Positions 35,112 to 43,817 of a stretch of DNA of 64,000 nt are shown one piece after another. Source of the stretch: SHLQ01 sp964562985 (GTDB lineage Bacteria; Actinomycetota; Acidimicrobiia; Acidimicrobiales; SHLQ01); assembly GCA_964562985.1 (NCBI GenBank), contig CAZLWE010000001.1:62001-126000 (forward strand), in the 5' to 3' direction. A program made the position numbers and the translations under genes. Each line of letters starts with the position of its first letter. Position 1 is the stretch's first letter. The notes beneath the pieces were generated by a model. The model saw only the letters and a list, made by a program, of their open reading frames with translations, did not search any database and was not told the origin of the DNA.

Positions 35112-36572
35112 GTGACGTCCCCTGTGGTTCAACCCAACGGCCTGGTCGCCCACCCCGAGCCTTCGCCACTCCCCTTTGGTCCGTCGACTCTCGCCGATAT
35201 TTTGGCCGAGGGCGTAGCGAATCATCCCGACCGGCTGGCACTGATCGACGGGCACTTCACGTGGACCTACGCAGAGCTCGACGAAAAGGTCACAGAACTG
35301 GCCGAATCCTGGCTGAAGGACCGCTCCGCCTTTAACACCTTTTGGGTGCTGGGTTCGCCAACATCTGCGGTTTTCGTCATCAGTCACCTCGCACAATGGC
35401 GAATGGGACGGCTCTGGGTGGCTGGCAAAACCAAACCCGACATGAGCGAAGCCGAGAAATTGGCCGATTCGGTCGCGGATGCTTCAATCAACCCGGGCGA
35501 TCCAGCGGTGGTGGCGTTCACGTCAGGCACCACCGGAGAACCTAAACGAGTTGTGCATAGCCACCGCTCGATGCTCCTTCCCGCAGCGGTGAGCAAAGAC
35601 GTCGAGCCAGCCAAAGACGGCGAACGCATCGGGACCCCGCTCGACCTGCGGATCGCCAACGTCATGATCCTCGGACCGCTGTCGGCGTTCATTCGTGGGA
35701 GCACCTTTGTGTTCATGGCGGACACCACCGCCGCCGGAATGGCAGACGACATCGAACGCCACGGCATCACCCGACTCATCACCGTGCCCACACTGGCCCA
35801 TGATTTGGTCAAGAGCCTCGACATCAGCTCATCTCAGCTGATGTCGCTCGACCGGGTCATCCTTGGAGGCTCGGGTGGACGTCCGGAGATGCTGCAGTCG
35901 TTCACGGATCGCTTTGGGGTTCGCCCCACGCTGAGCTATGGCCTGAGCGAGGCACCAACGGGAGTGGTGCGAGAGTCGCTCGGCGATCCGATCGGGTCGG
36001 GCAAGGGACACCCACTCCCCCACGTCGAGATCGTCGTCTGCGACCCCGAGAGCGGTGAGCCGCGAGATGTTGGCGAGATCGGCGAGATTTGCGTTAAGGC
36101 TGTAAGCAGTGGCCCCTGGGCGAAGTGTTGGACCGGAACGCTCGGCTACCTCGGACAGCCCGACCTGACCGAGAAACTTTTCCGAGGCGGCGTGATGCAC
36201 ACGGGTGACCTCGGCTTCATAGACGTGGAGGGTCGAGTCTCGGTCACTGGCCGAATGACCGACATGATCGTGCGTGGCGGATTGAATGTCGACCCGAATG
36301 CCATCCGCGATGCGCTGCTCGTCGACGCTTCCGTCCTTGACGCCCACGTCGTGGGCTATCCCGATGAGCGACTCGGCCAGGCTATCGGCGCGGTCGTTGT
36401 GCTCGACCACGCAGAAACCGTCGACCAATCCGAACTCCTCGAACGACTACGGGCTCATTGCGCACCTAGCCCGGGACCTGACCAGGTCGTGGTGGTCGAC
36501 GAGATCCCTCGAAATCAGCTTGGCAAACCCGATCGTTCGATCGCGGAGCAGTTCCCTGGCGGAGGCGTCTAA
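35112..36572 (+). CDS. AMP-forming acyl-CoA synthetase/ligase
   Basis: The 486-aa protein is a class I adenylate-forming enzyme: P-loop FTSGTTGEPKRVVHSHRS, LSYGLSEAPTGV, the Asp in MHTGDLGFIDVEGRVSVTGR and the C-terminal catalytic Lys in PRNQLGKPDR. It activates a carboxylic acid as acyl-AMP and then acyl-CoA; the acid is unknown. The GTG at 35112 is chosen because the frame before it overlaps the DUF2797 gene. The 3' end overlaps the convergent RTX-CAP gene by 4 bp. Confidence 0.88.
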   Translation: MTSPVVQPNGLVAHPEPSPLPFGPSTLADILAEGVANHPDRLALIDGHFTWTYAELDEKVTELAESWLKDRSAFNTFWVLGSPTSAVFVISHLAQWRMGRLWVAGKTKPDMSEAEKLADSVADASINPGDPAVVAFTSGTTGEPKRVVHSHRSMLLPAAVSKDVEPAKDGERIGTPLDLRIANVMILGPLSAFIRGSTFVFMADTTAAGMADDIERHGITRLITVPTLAHDLVKSLDISSSQLMSLDRVILGGSGGRPEMLQSFTDRFGVRPTLSYGLSEAPTGVVRESLGDPIGSGKGHPLPHVEIVVCDPESGEPRDVGEIGEICVKAVSSGPWAKCWTGTLGYLGQPDLTEKLFRGGVMHTGDLGFIDVEGRVSVTGRMTDMIVRGGLNVDPNAIRDALLVDASVLDAHVVGYPDERLGQAIGAVVVLDHAETVDQSELLERLRAHCAPSPGPDQVVVVDEIPRNQLGKPDRSIAEQFPGGGV

Positions 36573-37741
36573 CCGAAATTGCAGGAGATCGACCGCCGGT
36601 CGCCGTCGAGTTGACGCAAGGCTGCCCCATCGAAATCACTTCCGGTCTCCGGTGTTGCGTCGCCCGCGAACATGAAGGTCGTAATAAAGCCAGGGCCGTC
36701 CTGCTCGAGTCCGGTCGCACCGATCCCAACCGTGTCGAAGTTCGGATTGAGGATGTTGCAGAGGTGTGACCCGCTGGCCACCAACGTCATGTGCAAGTGC
36801 GACGTGCGCTGTGTTCCCGTCCAAGCAACGTTCTCGCCAGCTGTGGGGAACCCCAGTACCGATTGTGCGTTCTCCCATACGGTCGAGTGCCGCAACCACG
36901 ATGATCGCCCAGTGGCACGATCGCTTTGGAGTTGCCCCGACCAATCTTCGGCCCAGCTGGCCATCGTTGGGTTGGCGATCAGCGGGTCGAGTCCACAGAT
37001 TGCTCGGGTCTCATTGAGCAGTGCGAGCAACTGCGATTCGACGATCCCGGTAGCCTCGTACTGCGCGAAGTGATCGTAGATCGACTGTTGGGTGCACGCC
37101 GGGGCCGATGTTGATGCTCGCAGTGTCGTTCGGGCAAAACCAAACGTCTCGGGGATACGGATATTCGCGCCGTTGCCTTCTACTACCTGCCCGTTTCGTA
37201 CCACGGTGTCGTTGCCGTCGCCTCCGATCGCGACCTCACCGGCTTCGGCGATGAGCACGTCGGCGCCAATATCGCCGAAGAGTGAGTCATTCCCAAAGTC
37301 GCCTCGAAGGTAGTCGAGGCCATTTCCGCCGCGCAGGGCGTCCTCGCCCCGGTCGCCGCGAACGTTGTCGTCATGCTTGCCACCGCGAAGGTCGTCGTTT
37401 CCTTCGCCGCCGAAGAGTACGTCTTTGCCGCGGTTCCCGCGAATGAGGTCGTCGCCGTCGCCGCCGTAGATCAGGTCCGCTCCGTTGTTTCCCCAGATTT
37501 GATCGTTGCCGGAACCTGCGCAGATGAGGTCATCGCCTGCCAGCCCGCGAATCTGATCGTGACCGCCCATGGCAACGAATACATCGGCACCACGGGTCCC
37601 GACGAGCACGTCATCGCCAGGGGTCCCGACGATAGTGGCCAGATGTCCTTCGCAGTACAGCTGTTGTTGCGCGGCGAGCGGTGCGACACTCAAAACTGCA
37701 GCAACAAAGGCCACAACCGCGAAAAGACCAGCATGTTTCAC
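36569..37741 (-). CDS. secreted RTX-repeat protein with C-terminal CAP/SCP domain
   Basis: From the GTG at 37741 the protein has 390 aa: a Sec signal peptide (HAGLFAVVAFVAAVLSVAPL, AxA site), an array of roughly fifteen RTX nonapeptides (GGDGDDLIRG, GGEGNDDLRGG and others; residues about 35-170) that bind calcium, and a C-terminal CAP domain (LLALLNETRAICGLDPL, GENVAW, NPNFDTVGIG). CAP domains of bacteria are poorly understood; some bind lipids. Here the RTX array is N-terminal, the reverse of most RTX exoproteins, and no C-terminal type I signal is needed. The start codon is uncertain. Confidence 0.85.
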   Translation of the reverse strand: MKHAGLFAVVAFVAAVLSVAPLAAQQQLYCEGHLATIVGTPGDDVLVGTRGADVFVAMGGHDQIRGLAGDDLICAGSGNDQIWGNNGADLIYGGDGDDLIRGNRGKDVLFGGEGNDDLRGGKHDDNVRGDRGEDALRGGNGLDYLRGDFGNDSLFGDIGADVLIAEAGEVAIGGDGNDTVVRNGQVVEGNGANIRIPETFGFARTTLRASTSAPACTQQSIYDHFAQYEATGIVESQLLALLNETRAICGLDPLIANPTMASWAEDWSGQLQSDRATGRSSWLRHSTVWENAQSVLGFPTAGENVAWTGTQRTSHLHMTLVASGSHLCNILNPNFDTVGIGATGLEQDGPGFITTFMFAGDATPETGSDFDGAALRQLDGDRRSISCNFG

Positions 37742-37827
37742 CCAAGAGGCTTCGACATTGAAAACGGCGCCCTTGAGGACGAGATAGCAAAGTGCGGAAC
37801 TCCACCGGCCGAAGGGGCGTTCACAGC

Positions 37828-37833
37828 TACGAT
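37828..37833 (+). promoter_or_regulatory. -10 box of a leaderless fumarase promoter
   Basis: TACGAT ends 6 nt before the GTG at 37840 and favours that start over the GTG at 37792. Confidence 0.5.
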
Positions 37834-37839
37834 CACCTC

Positions 37840-39474
37840 GTGCCTGATTTCGAATTTTCTGAACTGCTGCCCCTCGGCGAAGACAACACCACCTACCGCA
37901 AGCTGACAGACGAGGGTGTTTCAACCTTCGAAGCTGCGGGCGAGACCTTCCTCAAGGTCGAACCCGAGGCGCTACGGCTCCTCACCGCAACCGCGATGCA
38001 CGACATCGCGCACTACCTGCGATCGAGCCACCTCCAGCAGCTGCGCAACATCCTCGACGACACCGATGCGTCGCCCAACGACCACTTCGTGGCGATGGAG
38101 CTGCTGCAGAATGCAAACATCGCGGCTGGCGGCGTGCTGCCGATGTGCCAAGACACGGGCACTGCGATCGTGATGGGCAAGAAGGGCCAGCACGTCTTCA
38201 CCGGCTTCAACGACGAAGAGACGATCAGTCAGGGCGTGTTCGACACCTACCACACGTCGAACCTGCGCTACTCCCAGCTGGCCCCGATGGGCTTGTTCGA
38301 GGAGAAGAACACCGGCAACAACCTCCCCGCTCAGATCGAGCTCTATGCGACTGAAGGCAATGCATACAAGTTCCTCTATATGGCCAAGGGTGGCGGTTCA
38401 GCCAACAAGACCTATCTGTTCCAAGAAACCAAAGCGCTCCTGAACGAAAAGTCGCTGATGGAGTTCCTGTCTACGAACCTCATGAAGCTCGGCACCGCGG
38501 CATGCCCGCCGTATCACCTGGCCGTGGTTGTCGGCGGAACGTCCGCGGAGTTCAACCTCAAGACCGCCAAGTACGCATCAGCTCGCTATCTCGACACGCT
38601 TCCCACGAAAGGTTCGATGTCTGGCCATGCGATTCGTGATCTGGAATGGGAGCAACGCATTCTCGAGCTGACTCGTGAGATGGGAATCGGCGCACAGTTC
38701 GGCGGAAAGTACTTCTGCCACGACGTTCGAGTGATCCGACTCCCCCGACACGGCGCTTCCAACCCGGTCGGGATTGCTGTCTCGTGTTCGGCCGACCGCC
38801 AAGCTCTCGGCAAGATCACCGCCGAAGGTGTGTTCCTTGAACAGTTGGAGACCGACCCGGTCCAGTTCATGCCCGAGGTCACCGAGGATGACCTCAGCGA
38901 TACGACGGTACAGATCGATCTCAACCGCCCAATGGAGGAGATTCGCGCTGAGCTCTCCAAGTTGCCGGTCAAGACCAGAGTGTCACTATCGGGAACCTTG
39001 GTCGTTGGGCGCGACATCGTGCACGCCAAGATCAAGGAGCGTCTCGACGCGGGCGAAGAGATGCCCGAGTACCTACGCAACCACCCGATCTACTACGCCG
39101 GTCCTGCCAAGACCCCCGACGGATACGCCTCAGGCTCCTTTGGCCCCACTACCGCCGGACGTATGGACGGCTACGTCGACCAGTTCCAGGCTGCGGGCGG
39201 CTCGCAGGTCATGTTGGCCAAGGGCAACCGATCCCAACAGGTCGTCGATGCGTGCAACACCCACGGTGGCTTCTACCTCGGCTCGATCGGTGGCCCCGCA
39301 GCACGCCTGGCCAAGGACGCGATCACGAAGGTCGAAGTTCTCGAGTACGAAGAACTCGGCATGGAAGCCGTATGGCGCATCGAGGTCAAGGACTTCCCCG
39401 CCTTCGTAATCATCGATGACAAGGGCAACGACTTCTTCGCGGAGGTCTCAACCCCCGTCCACCTCCGGGCGTGA
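37840..39474 (+). CDS. fumA: fumarate hydratase, class I ([4Fe-4S])
   Basis: This oxygen-sensitive fumarase interconverts fumarate and malate in the TCA cycle. The 544-aa single chain is collinear with E. coli FumA/FumB: the cluster cysteines lie in [32 protein letters not shown] and VSCSADR, with [18 protein letters not shown] and [16 protein letters not shown] also conserved. The symbol is by similarity. The GTG at 37840 has a -10 box 6 nt upstream; a GTG at 37792 would add 16 residues. It is divergent from the RTX-CAP gene. Confidence 0.94.
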   Translation: MPDFEFSELLPLGEDNTTYRKLTDEGVSTFEAAGETFLKVEPEALRLLTATAMHDIAHYLRSSHLQQLRNILDDTDASPNDHFVAMELLQNANIAAGGVLPMCQDTGTAIVMGKKGQHVFTGFNDEETISQGVFDTYHTSNLRYSQLAPMGLFEEKNTGNNLPAQIELYATEGNAYKFLYMAKGGGSANKTYLFQETKALLNEKSLMEFLSTNLMKLGTAACPPYHLAVVVGGTSAEFNLKTAKYASARYLDTLPTKGSMSGHAIRDLEWEQRILELTREMGIGAQFGGKYFCHDVRVIRLPRHGASNPVGIAVSCSADRQALGKITAEGVFLEQLETDPVQFMPEVTEDDLSDTTVQIDLNRPMEEIRAELSKLPVKTRVSLSGTLVVGRDIVHAKIKERLDAGEEMPEYLRNHPIYYAGPAKTPDGYASGSFGPTTAGRMDGYVDQFQAAGGSQVMLAKGNRSQQVVDACNTHGGFYLGSIGGPAARLAKDAITKVEVLEYEELGMEAVWRIEVKDFPAFVIIDDKGNDFFAEVSTPVHLRA

Positions 39475-39563
39475 TCCCTTAAGCGCCAGCGACTGCGAAC
39501 CCTGCGGGCGGTCATCTAACGACTTTGCGGGAATCGTTGGTGGAGCCCTAGGGTTCTCGGACC

Positions 39564-39971
39564 ATGACTAACGCACTTCCCAAAGGCCTTATTGAGACGC
39601 TCGGCTCCGGCACCTCTGTTCAGGAGGCAGCCGATCGGCTCCTCGCTGCGATCGAGGGCAACGAGAAGCTACGACATATCGCGACGGTTGATCACTCGGC
39701 TGGGGCGGCAAGCGTCGGACTCGAACTCGAACCGACGATCGAGATCTTCTTCGGCAACCCGGCACTCGGAACACCGCTGATGCAGATTGCTCGCACGGTG
39801 GCCATCGATCTTCCGCAAAAGATCCTGATCACCCAGGCCGATGATGGTGTTCGTGTGCTGCACAATGACCCGGGCTACCTGGCTTCACGTCACGGTCTCG
39901 GGGACGCACCGCAGCTCGCAACCGTCTCGGGAGCGCTTCAGAAGCTCGCGAACGTCGCGGCGGGCGTCTAG
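39564..39971 (+). CDS. DUF302 family protein
   Basis: The 135-aa protein shows the DUF302 core FFGNPALGTPLMQ, then DLPQKILITQADDGVRVLHN and the His-containing YLASRHGL. The family is small, widespread and without a settled role; heme, metal or redox links have been suggested. The domain appears complete. It lies 89 bp after fumarase and 12 bp before the convergent paaK end. Confidence 0.85.
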   Translation: MTNALPKGLIETLGSGTSVQEAADRLLAAIEGNEKLRHIATVDHSAGAASVGLELEPTIEIFFGNPALGTPLMQIARTVAIDLPQKILITQADDGVRVLHNDPGYLASRHGLGDAPQLATVSGALQKLANVAAGV

Positions 39972-39983
39972 CGCCGCCGACGC

Positions 39984-41243
39984 CTAGGCCTGGATAACAC
40001 GTTGGGCCTTGCCCTGGCTACGCGGTAGCTCGCCTACTTCGGTGATCTCCACATCGGCGGTCACGCCGACGTTGCTTTTGATGAGTCCCTGCAGCCGTTC
40101 CCCTGCATCGGCTGCGGTTCCTTCAGAATGCGGCTCGACGCGCACCTTCAGCGATGACAAGTTGGCGTCCTTGGAAACCTCCAAGAGAAAGTGTGGGCTT
40201 AGACCGTCGACCCGGAGGATCTCGGCCTCAATCTGGCTCGGGTAGACGTTCACTCCACGAATGATCAACATGTCGTCGCTGCGCCCGGTCACCCTTGCCA
40301 TCCGACGCATCGTGCGAGCAGTGCCGGGGAGCAAGGTCGTGATATCGCGGGTGCGGTAGCGAATCACCGGAGACGCTTGCTTGGTCAGCGATGTGAAGAC
40401 GAGCTCGCCTTCTTCTCCATCGGGTAGAACCTCACCGGTTTGGGGATCGATGACCTCGGGATAGAAGTGATCCTCCCAGACCGTGAGCCCGTCCTTGGTT
40501 TCGATGCACTCCTGGGCGACACCTGGGCCAATTACTTCGCTCAGGCCATAGATGTCGGTCGCGTCGATGCCGAGGCGCCCTTCGATCTCTACACGCAACT
40601 CGTCGGTCCACGGCTCCGCACCGAAAATGCCCACTTCGAGTGACGAGGCGACCGGGTCGATGCCTTGGCGCTCCATCTCATCGATGAGATTCAGGCAATA
40701 CGACGGCGTGACCAGAATGATCCGCGGCTTGAAGTCGTTGATGAGCGCCACCTGCCGTTCGGTAGCCCCGCCCGACACTGGAACGACCGTACACCCGAGA
40801 CGTTCCGCTCCGTAGTGCGCTCCGAGACCACCGGTGAAGAGCCCATACCCGTACGCGACATGGGTGATGTCGCCAGGTTTCCCGCCAGCAGCCACGATCG
40901 TGCGAGCCATGACGTTGGCCCACATGTCAATGTCGGCCTGGGTATAGCCAACCACCGTTGCCGAGCCCGTCGTTCCCGAAGATGCGTGCACTCGCACGAC
41001 CTGTTCGCGAGGAACAGCGAACATTGCGAACGGGTAGTTGTCTCGGAGGTCCTGCTTCACGAGGAAGGGGAACTTGGCCAGGTCCGAGAGTTCCTGCAGA
41101 TCGTTGGGGTGAACACCCGCGTCGTCGAAGGCCTGCCGATAGTGCGGTACCTGCGCGTACGCGTGAGCTACCGACCACTTCATCCGGTCGAGCTGCAAAC
41201 TACGTAGCTCGTCGACAGACGCTGTCTCAATCGATTCGTACAT
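39984..41243 (-). CDS. paaK: phenylacetate-CoA ligase
   Basis: PaaK activates phenylacetate to phenylacetyl-CoA with ATP, the first step of the pathway. The 419-aa protein has the P-loop VRVHASSGTTGSATVVGYT, AYGYGLFTGGLGAHYGAE, DIYGLSEVIGPGVAQEC and the C-terminal GRSDDMLIIRGVNVYPSQIE, all typical of PaaK. It is last in the run paaZ-paaA-paaD-paaB-paaC-paaK. A 9-bp inverted repeat sits just upstream of its ribosome binding site (AGGGGGAAGCA before ATG). Confidence 0.95.
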   Translation of the reverse strand: MYESIETASVDELRSLQLDRMKWSVAHAYAQVPHYRQAFDDAGVHPNDLQELSDLAKFPFLVKQDLRDNYPFAMFAVPREQVVRVHASSGTTGSATVVGYTQADIDMWANVMARTIVAAGGKPGDITHVAYGYGLFTGGLGAHYGAERLGCTVVPVSGGATERQVALINDFKPRIILVTPSYCLNLIDEMERQGIDPVASSLEVGIFGAEPWTDELRVEIEGRLGIDATDIYGLSEVIGPGVAQECIETKDGLTVWEDHFYPEVIDPQTGEVLPDGEEGELVFTSLTKQASPVIRYRTRDITTLLPGTARTMRRMARVTGRSDDMLIIRGVNVYPSQIEAEILRVDGLSPHFLLEVSKDANLSSLKVRVEPHSEGTAADAGERLQGLIKSNVGVTADVEITEVGELPRSQGKAQRVIQA

Positions 41244-41261
41244 TGCTTCCCCCTAAGGAAT

Positions 41262-41304
41262 CTGTGGTCCAAAACCGGGCATTAGTAACGGAAACGGACC
41301 ACAG
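41262..41304 (-). promoter_or_regulatory. 9-bp inverted repeat between paaC and paaK
   Basis: CTGTGGTCC (41262-41270) and GGACCACAG (41296-41304) are perfect inverted copies with a 25-nt loop, ending 18 nt before the paaK start. There is no T-run, so an operator or an attenuating hairpin is likelier than a terminator. Confidence 0.5.
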
Positions 41305-41309
41305 CTTCA

Positions 41310-42050
41310 TTACCAGATCGCGTTTGGATCCAGGTCGATTACTTCTCGCATGCGCGTCATCAGCGGTTGCCAGTCCGCGCTGCGTGTCGTGCGACCGTTT
41401 TGCTCGGGGGCTGTACCCCAAGTGATGGGACCCACTTGGGCCTCGACCGCTGCTACGAAATCCGGCCACCGATCGCCGAAGGGTCCGGAGGCAACGCTTT
41501 GGGCAATCGCGTCCTGCTCACCTGTGACCGGTTCGAACAGGCCGCCGACCAGCGGCGCGAGGCGCGTCACGCCCTCGACGAGGCGAGCACGCGCCACGTC
41601 GTCTTTGACCAAGACTTCGAGCATCTGCTCGGCATGCATGCGGTGGAAAATCTCTTCGCGTTCCACTCGTACCGCGACATGGCGCACCGCAACGATTGAG
41701 GACGCGGCGAGCAGTTCCCATCGCAGCTGATCGGCGAGATCGAACAGCCAATGTCGGGCAAAGGCGGTGGCCCAGTCGTCGGTGGCGAACTCCACGAGAT
41801 GGCACGACCGGTAGTCCTCAGCAGGCCGATCGAAGGCCAGCGCATCGATCGCTAGATCGTCGTCCCCCACGAGGAGTTCGTAGATGAGCGCAGCGTGACC
41901 GAGTTCGTCTTGACCAATGCTGCAGAACGCCAGGTCCTCCTCCAAGAAGGGGGTGACGCCGATCCACTCGGCGTGTTGCTGACCCATAAGGTGCTTATCG
42001 TCGGCGAGCGCGAGCAGAAACTCGCGGACCCCTTCGGAGATCTCAGGCAT
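41310..42050 (-). CDS. paaC: 1,2-phenylacetyl-CoA epoxidase, subunit PaaC
   Basis: PaaC is the structural, ferritin-like partner of the catalytic subunit PaaA in the ring-epoxidising complex. The 246-aa protein starts MPEISEGVREFLLALADDKH and shows MGQQHAEWIGVTPFLEEDLA and IGQDELGHAALIYELL. The ATG at 42050 overlaps paaB by 8 bp. Gene order (A-D-B-C) supports the assignment. Confidence 0.94.
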   Translation of the reverse strand: MPEISEGVREFLLALADDKHLMGQQHAEWIGVTPFLEEDLAFCSIGQDELGHAALIYELLVGDDDLAIDALAFDRPAEDYRSCHLVEFATDDWATAFARHWLFDLADQLRWELLAASSIVAVRHVAVRVEREEIFHRMHAEQMLEVLVKDDVARARLVEGVTRLAPLVGGLFEPVTGEQDAIAQSVASGPFGDRWPDFVAAVEAQVGPITWGTAPEQNGRTTRSADWQPLMTRMREVIDLDPNAIW

Positions 42051-42327
42051 CCGTCTCCTCGTCTGTGCGCACCGCCTTTCGCCGAGCGGCGACCGCGGCA
42101 CCGTCGTGGTGGCGGTGTGGCTTGTCGGCGTTCGGGGCCAAGAAGTCGCTTTCGGCAACGATGAGATGGTCCCGGTTCACGAGCCACAACCGATCTCCCT
42201 CAGCGCGACGGGCATAGGCCTCGCGCGCCATGACTAGGGCAAGGTCGTCGTTGGCGGCTTCGAGCGCGCCAGCGTGGCGGTATTCGTCACGCCCTTCCTT
42301 CTTCAGGAACACTTCGTAGGTTGCCAT
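42043..42327 (-). CDS. paaB: 1,2-phenylacetyl-CoA epoxidase, subunit PaaB
   Basis: This 94-aa small subunit links the PaaAC heterodimers. ATYEVFLKKEGRDEYRHAGA, ALVMAREAYARRAEGDRLWL and a His-rich C-terminal part (NADKPHRHHDG) match the family. It lies 3 bp after the paaD stop and overlaps paaC by 8 bp, so the complex subunits are made together. Confidence 0.94.
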   Translation of the reverse strand: MATYEVFLKKEGRDEYRHAGALEAANDDLALVMAREAYARRAEGDRLWLVNRDHLIVAESDFLAPNADKPHRHHDGAAVAARRKAVRTDEETDA

Positions 42328-42330
42328 CGC

Positions 42331-42801
42331 TTAGCTTCGCATCACTTCCACGGTCTCGCCACAGGAGGTACAACGGCTCACGGAACGGCAACGGCTCGGC
42401 CCGAACAATGACTGTTCAACTGTGTCACCGCCACATAGCGGGCAATCGGGCTCGGCAAAACCGAGACGAACCGCCACCGTAAACTTCATCGACATCTGTG
42501 AGCGGGCCTTGGGAGTCATTCGGTCGACAGACCACACCGGTGACCGCAACCAATTGACCTCGACCTTGTCGACACCAACCACCGAGAGAACGGCATCTCG
42601 TACATCGCCAGCGATCATCTGTAACGCCGGGCAGCCCGAGAAGGTAGGGATGAGCCCGATAGTCACCATCGATCCATGGATGATGACGCTTTCAGACAGC
42701 CCAAGATCAACGATTGATATGCCCGGATACTCGGGGTCATCCACGGAGGCGATTGCCGCCCACACATCTGCCCGAGCAGCGGTTGGGGTGGTCGCAGTCA
42801 T
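42331..42801 (-). CDS. paaD: phenylacetyl-CoA epoxidase assembly protein PaaD (DUF59-like)
   Basis: PaaD is needed for Fe-S or diiron maturation of the epoxidase. The 156-aa protein has the DUF59 core (VDDPEYPGISIVDLGL, TFSGCPALQMI) and a C-terminal zinc-ribbon-like part with CPLCGG and SRCTSCGE. The ATG at 42801 overlaps the paaA stop (ATGA). Its place between paaA and paaB differs from the E. coli order ABCDE. Confidence 0.93.
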   Translation of the reverse strand: MTATTPTAARADVWAAIASVDDPEYPGISIVDLGLSESVIIHGSMVTIGLIPTFSGCPALQMIAGDVRDAVLSVVGVDKVEVNWLRSPVWSVDRMTPKARSQMSMKFTVAVRLGFAEPDCPLCGGDTVEQSLFGPSRCRSVSRCTSCGETVEVMRS

Positions 42802-43706
42802 ACGGTCGCCTCCATCGCATCGCGGACCCAACTGGTGCGCTCATAATTCTCGCGGGCTTCGTTGATGCGTCGAGCCGAATCCGGGCCGCCTTGCGCGAGA
42901 ATTCGCTTCAGCGGCTCCCAATCGATCGGGCCGACATCCCACTTCTTGGTGTCTTCGTCATGGACCAGGTCGGGCGCAGGAACGGTGAATCCGTAGCTGT
43001 GGAGCATCGGCACGAACTTCTGCACCCACTTGTCTCGCAGTACCTCGTTGCGCTCGGACTTAATGTGCCAGCGAAGCAACTTGTCGTTGGGCTTTGAGTC
43101 AGGGCCAAAGAGTTGCAGGGCAGGCCAGAACCAGCGATCGAGCGCACCTTGGAAAATCTCCCGCTGGGTGTTTGTGCCCTGAGCGATACGCATCATGCGG
43201 TCTTCACCGAGGCGCATGTGGAATCCCTCTTCGCTAATGATCCGCTTCAGAATTCGACGGTACGGGCCGTACGAACAGTTCTTGAACACCGCCTGTTGGC
43301 TGGCGAGCGCTGCGGCGTCGACCAGGAACGCAATCGCTACCTGATCGCCCCAGGTCTCGGCCTTGTAGTGGAAGACGTTATGGAACTTGGACTTGCCAGC
43401 AAAGAGATCCTCGAGCATCTGCTTGCGGGTTTTGATGCCCATGTCGGCCGCCACCATGTACAGCAGATGGCCGTGCCCGATCTCATCTTGGGTCTTGGCC
43501 AAGACCGCCATCTTGTGGCGAAGGCCAGGGGTGCGCGGAATCCAGTCGCGCTCAGTGAGACCGCCCATGAGTTCAGAGTTGGCGTGCATCTCGATGAAGG
43601 CAAAGACGGCCTGGCGGTATTCGTCGGGCATGTCGTCGTCGACTTCGACGATCCCCCCGTCGTCTAGGAACGCTTCGAACGCGTCCATATCTGCCCAACT
43701 ACGCAT
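42798..43706 (-). CDS. paaA: 1,2-phenylacetyl-CoA epoxidase, catalytic subunit PaaA
   Basis: PaaA holds the diiron site that adds oxygen to the aromatic ring of phenylacetyl-CoA. The 302-aa protein has the metal-binding pattern with AFIEMHANSELMGGL, AKTQDEIGHGHLLYMVAADM and RIISEEGFHMRLGEDRM. AAAGGA lies 7 nt before the ATG. It follows paaZ after a 111-bp space that contains a weak hairpin. Confidence 0.96.
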   Translation of the reverse strand: MRSWADMDAFEAFLDDGGIVEVDDDMPDEYRQAVFAFIEMHANSELMGGLTERDWIPRTPGLRHKMAVLAKTQDEIGHGHLLYMVAADMGIKTRKQMLEDLFAGKSKFHNVFHYKAETWGDQVAIAFLVDAAALASQQAVFKNCSYGPYRRILKRIISEEGFHMRLGEDRMMRIAQGTNTQREIFQGALDRWFWPALQLFGPDSKPNDKLLRWHIKSERNEVLRDKWVQKFVPMLHSYGFTVPAPDLVHDEDTKKWDVGPIDWEPLKRILAQGGPDSARRINEARENYERTSWVRDAMEATV

Positions 43707-43762
43707 GAAAGGTCCTTTCTGAGTTGCCTTGCCAGGAGCGAGGGACGAGCGACGAAAAGGGG

Positions 43763-43782
43763 CCTCTGGCTGACCGCAGAGG
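43763..43782 (-). terminator. weak hairpin between paaZ and paaA
   Basis: CCTCTG and CAGAGG form a 6-bp stem with an 8-nt loop; on the minus strand CCCCTTTT follows. This could lower readthrough from paaZ into paaA or mark an RNA processing site. Confidence 0.35.
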
Positions 43783-43817
43783 AGCCGTAGGCGACGATTG
43801 CGGCGATAGCAGCAACA

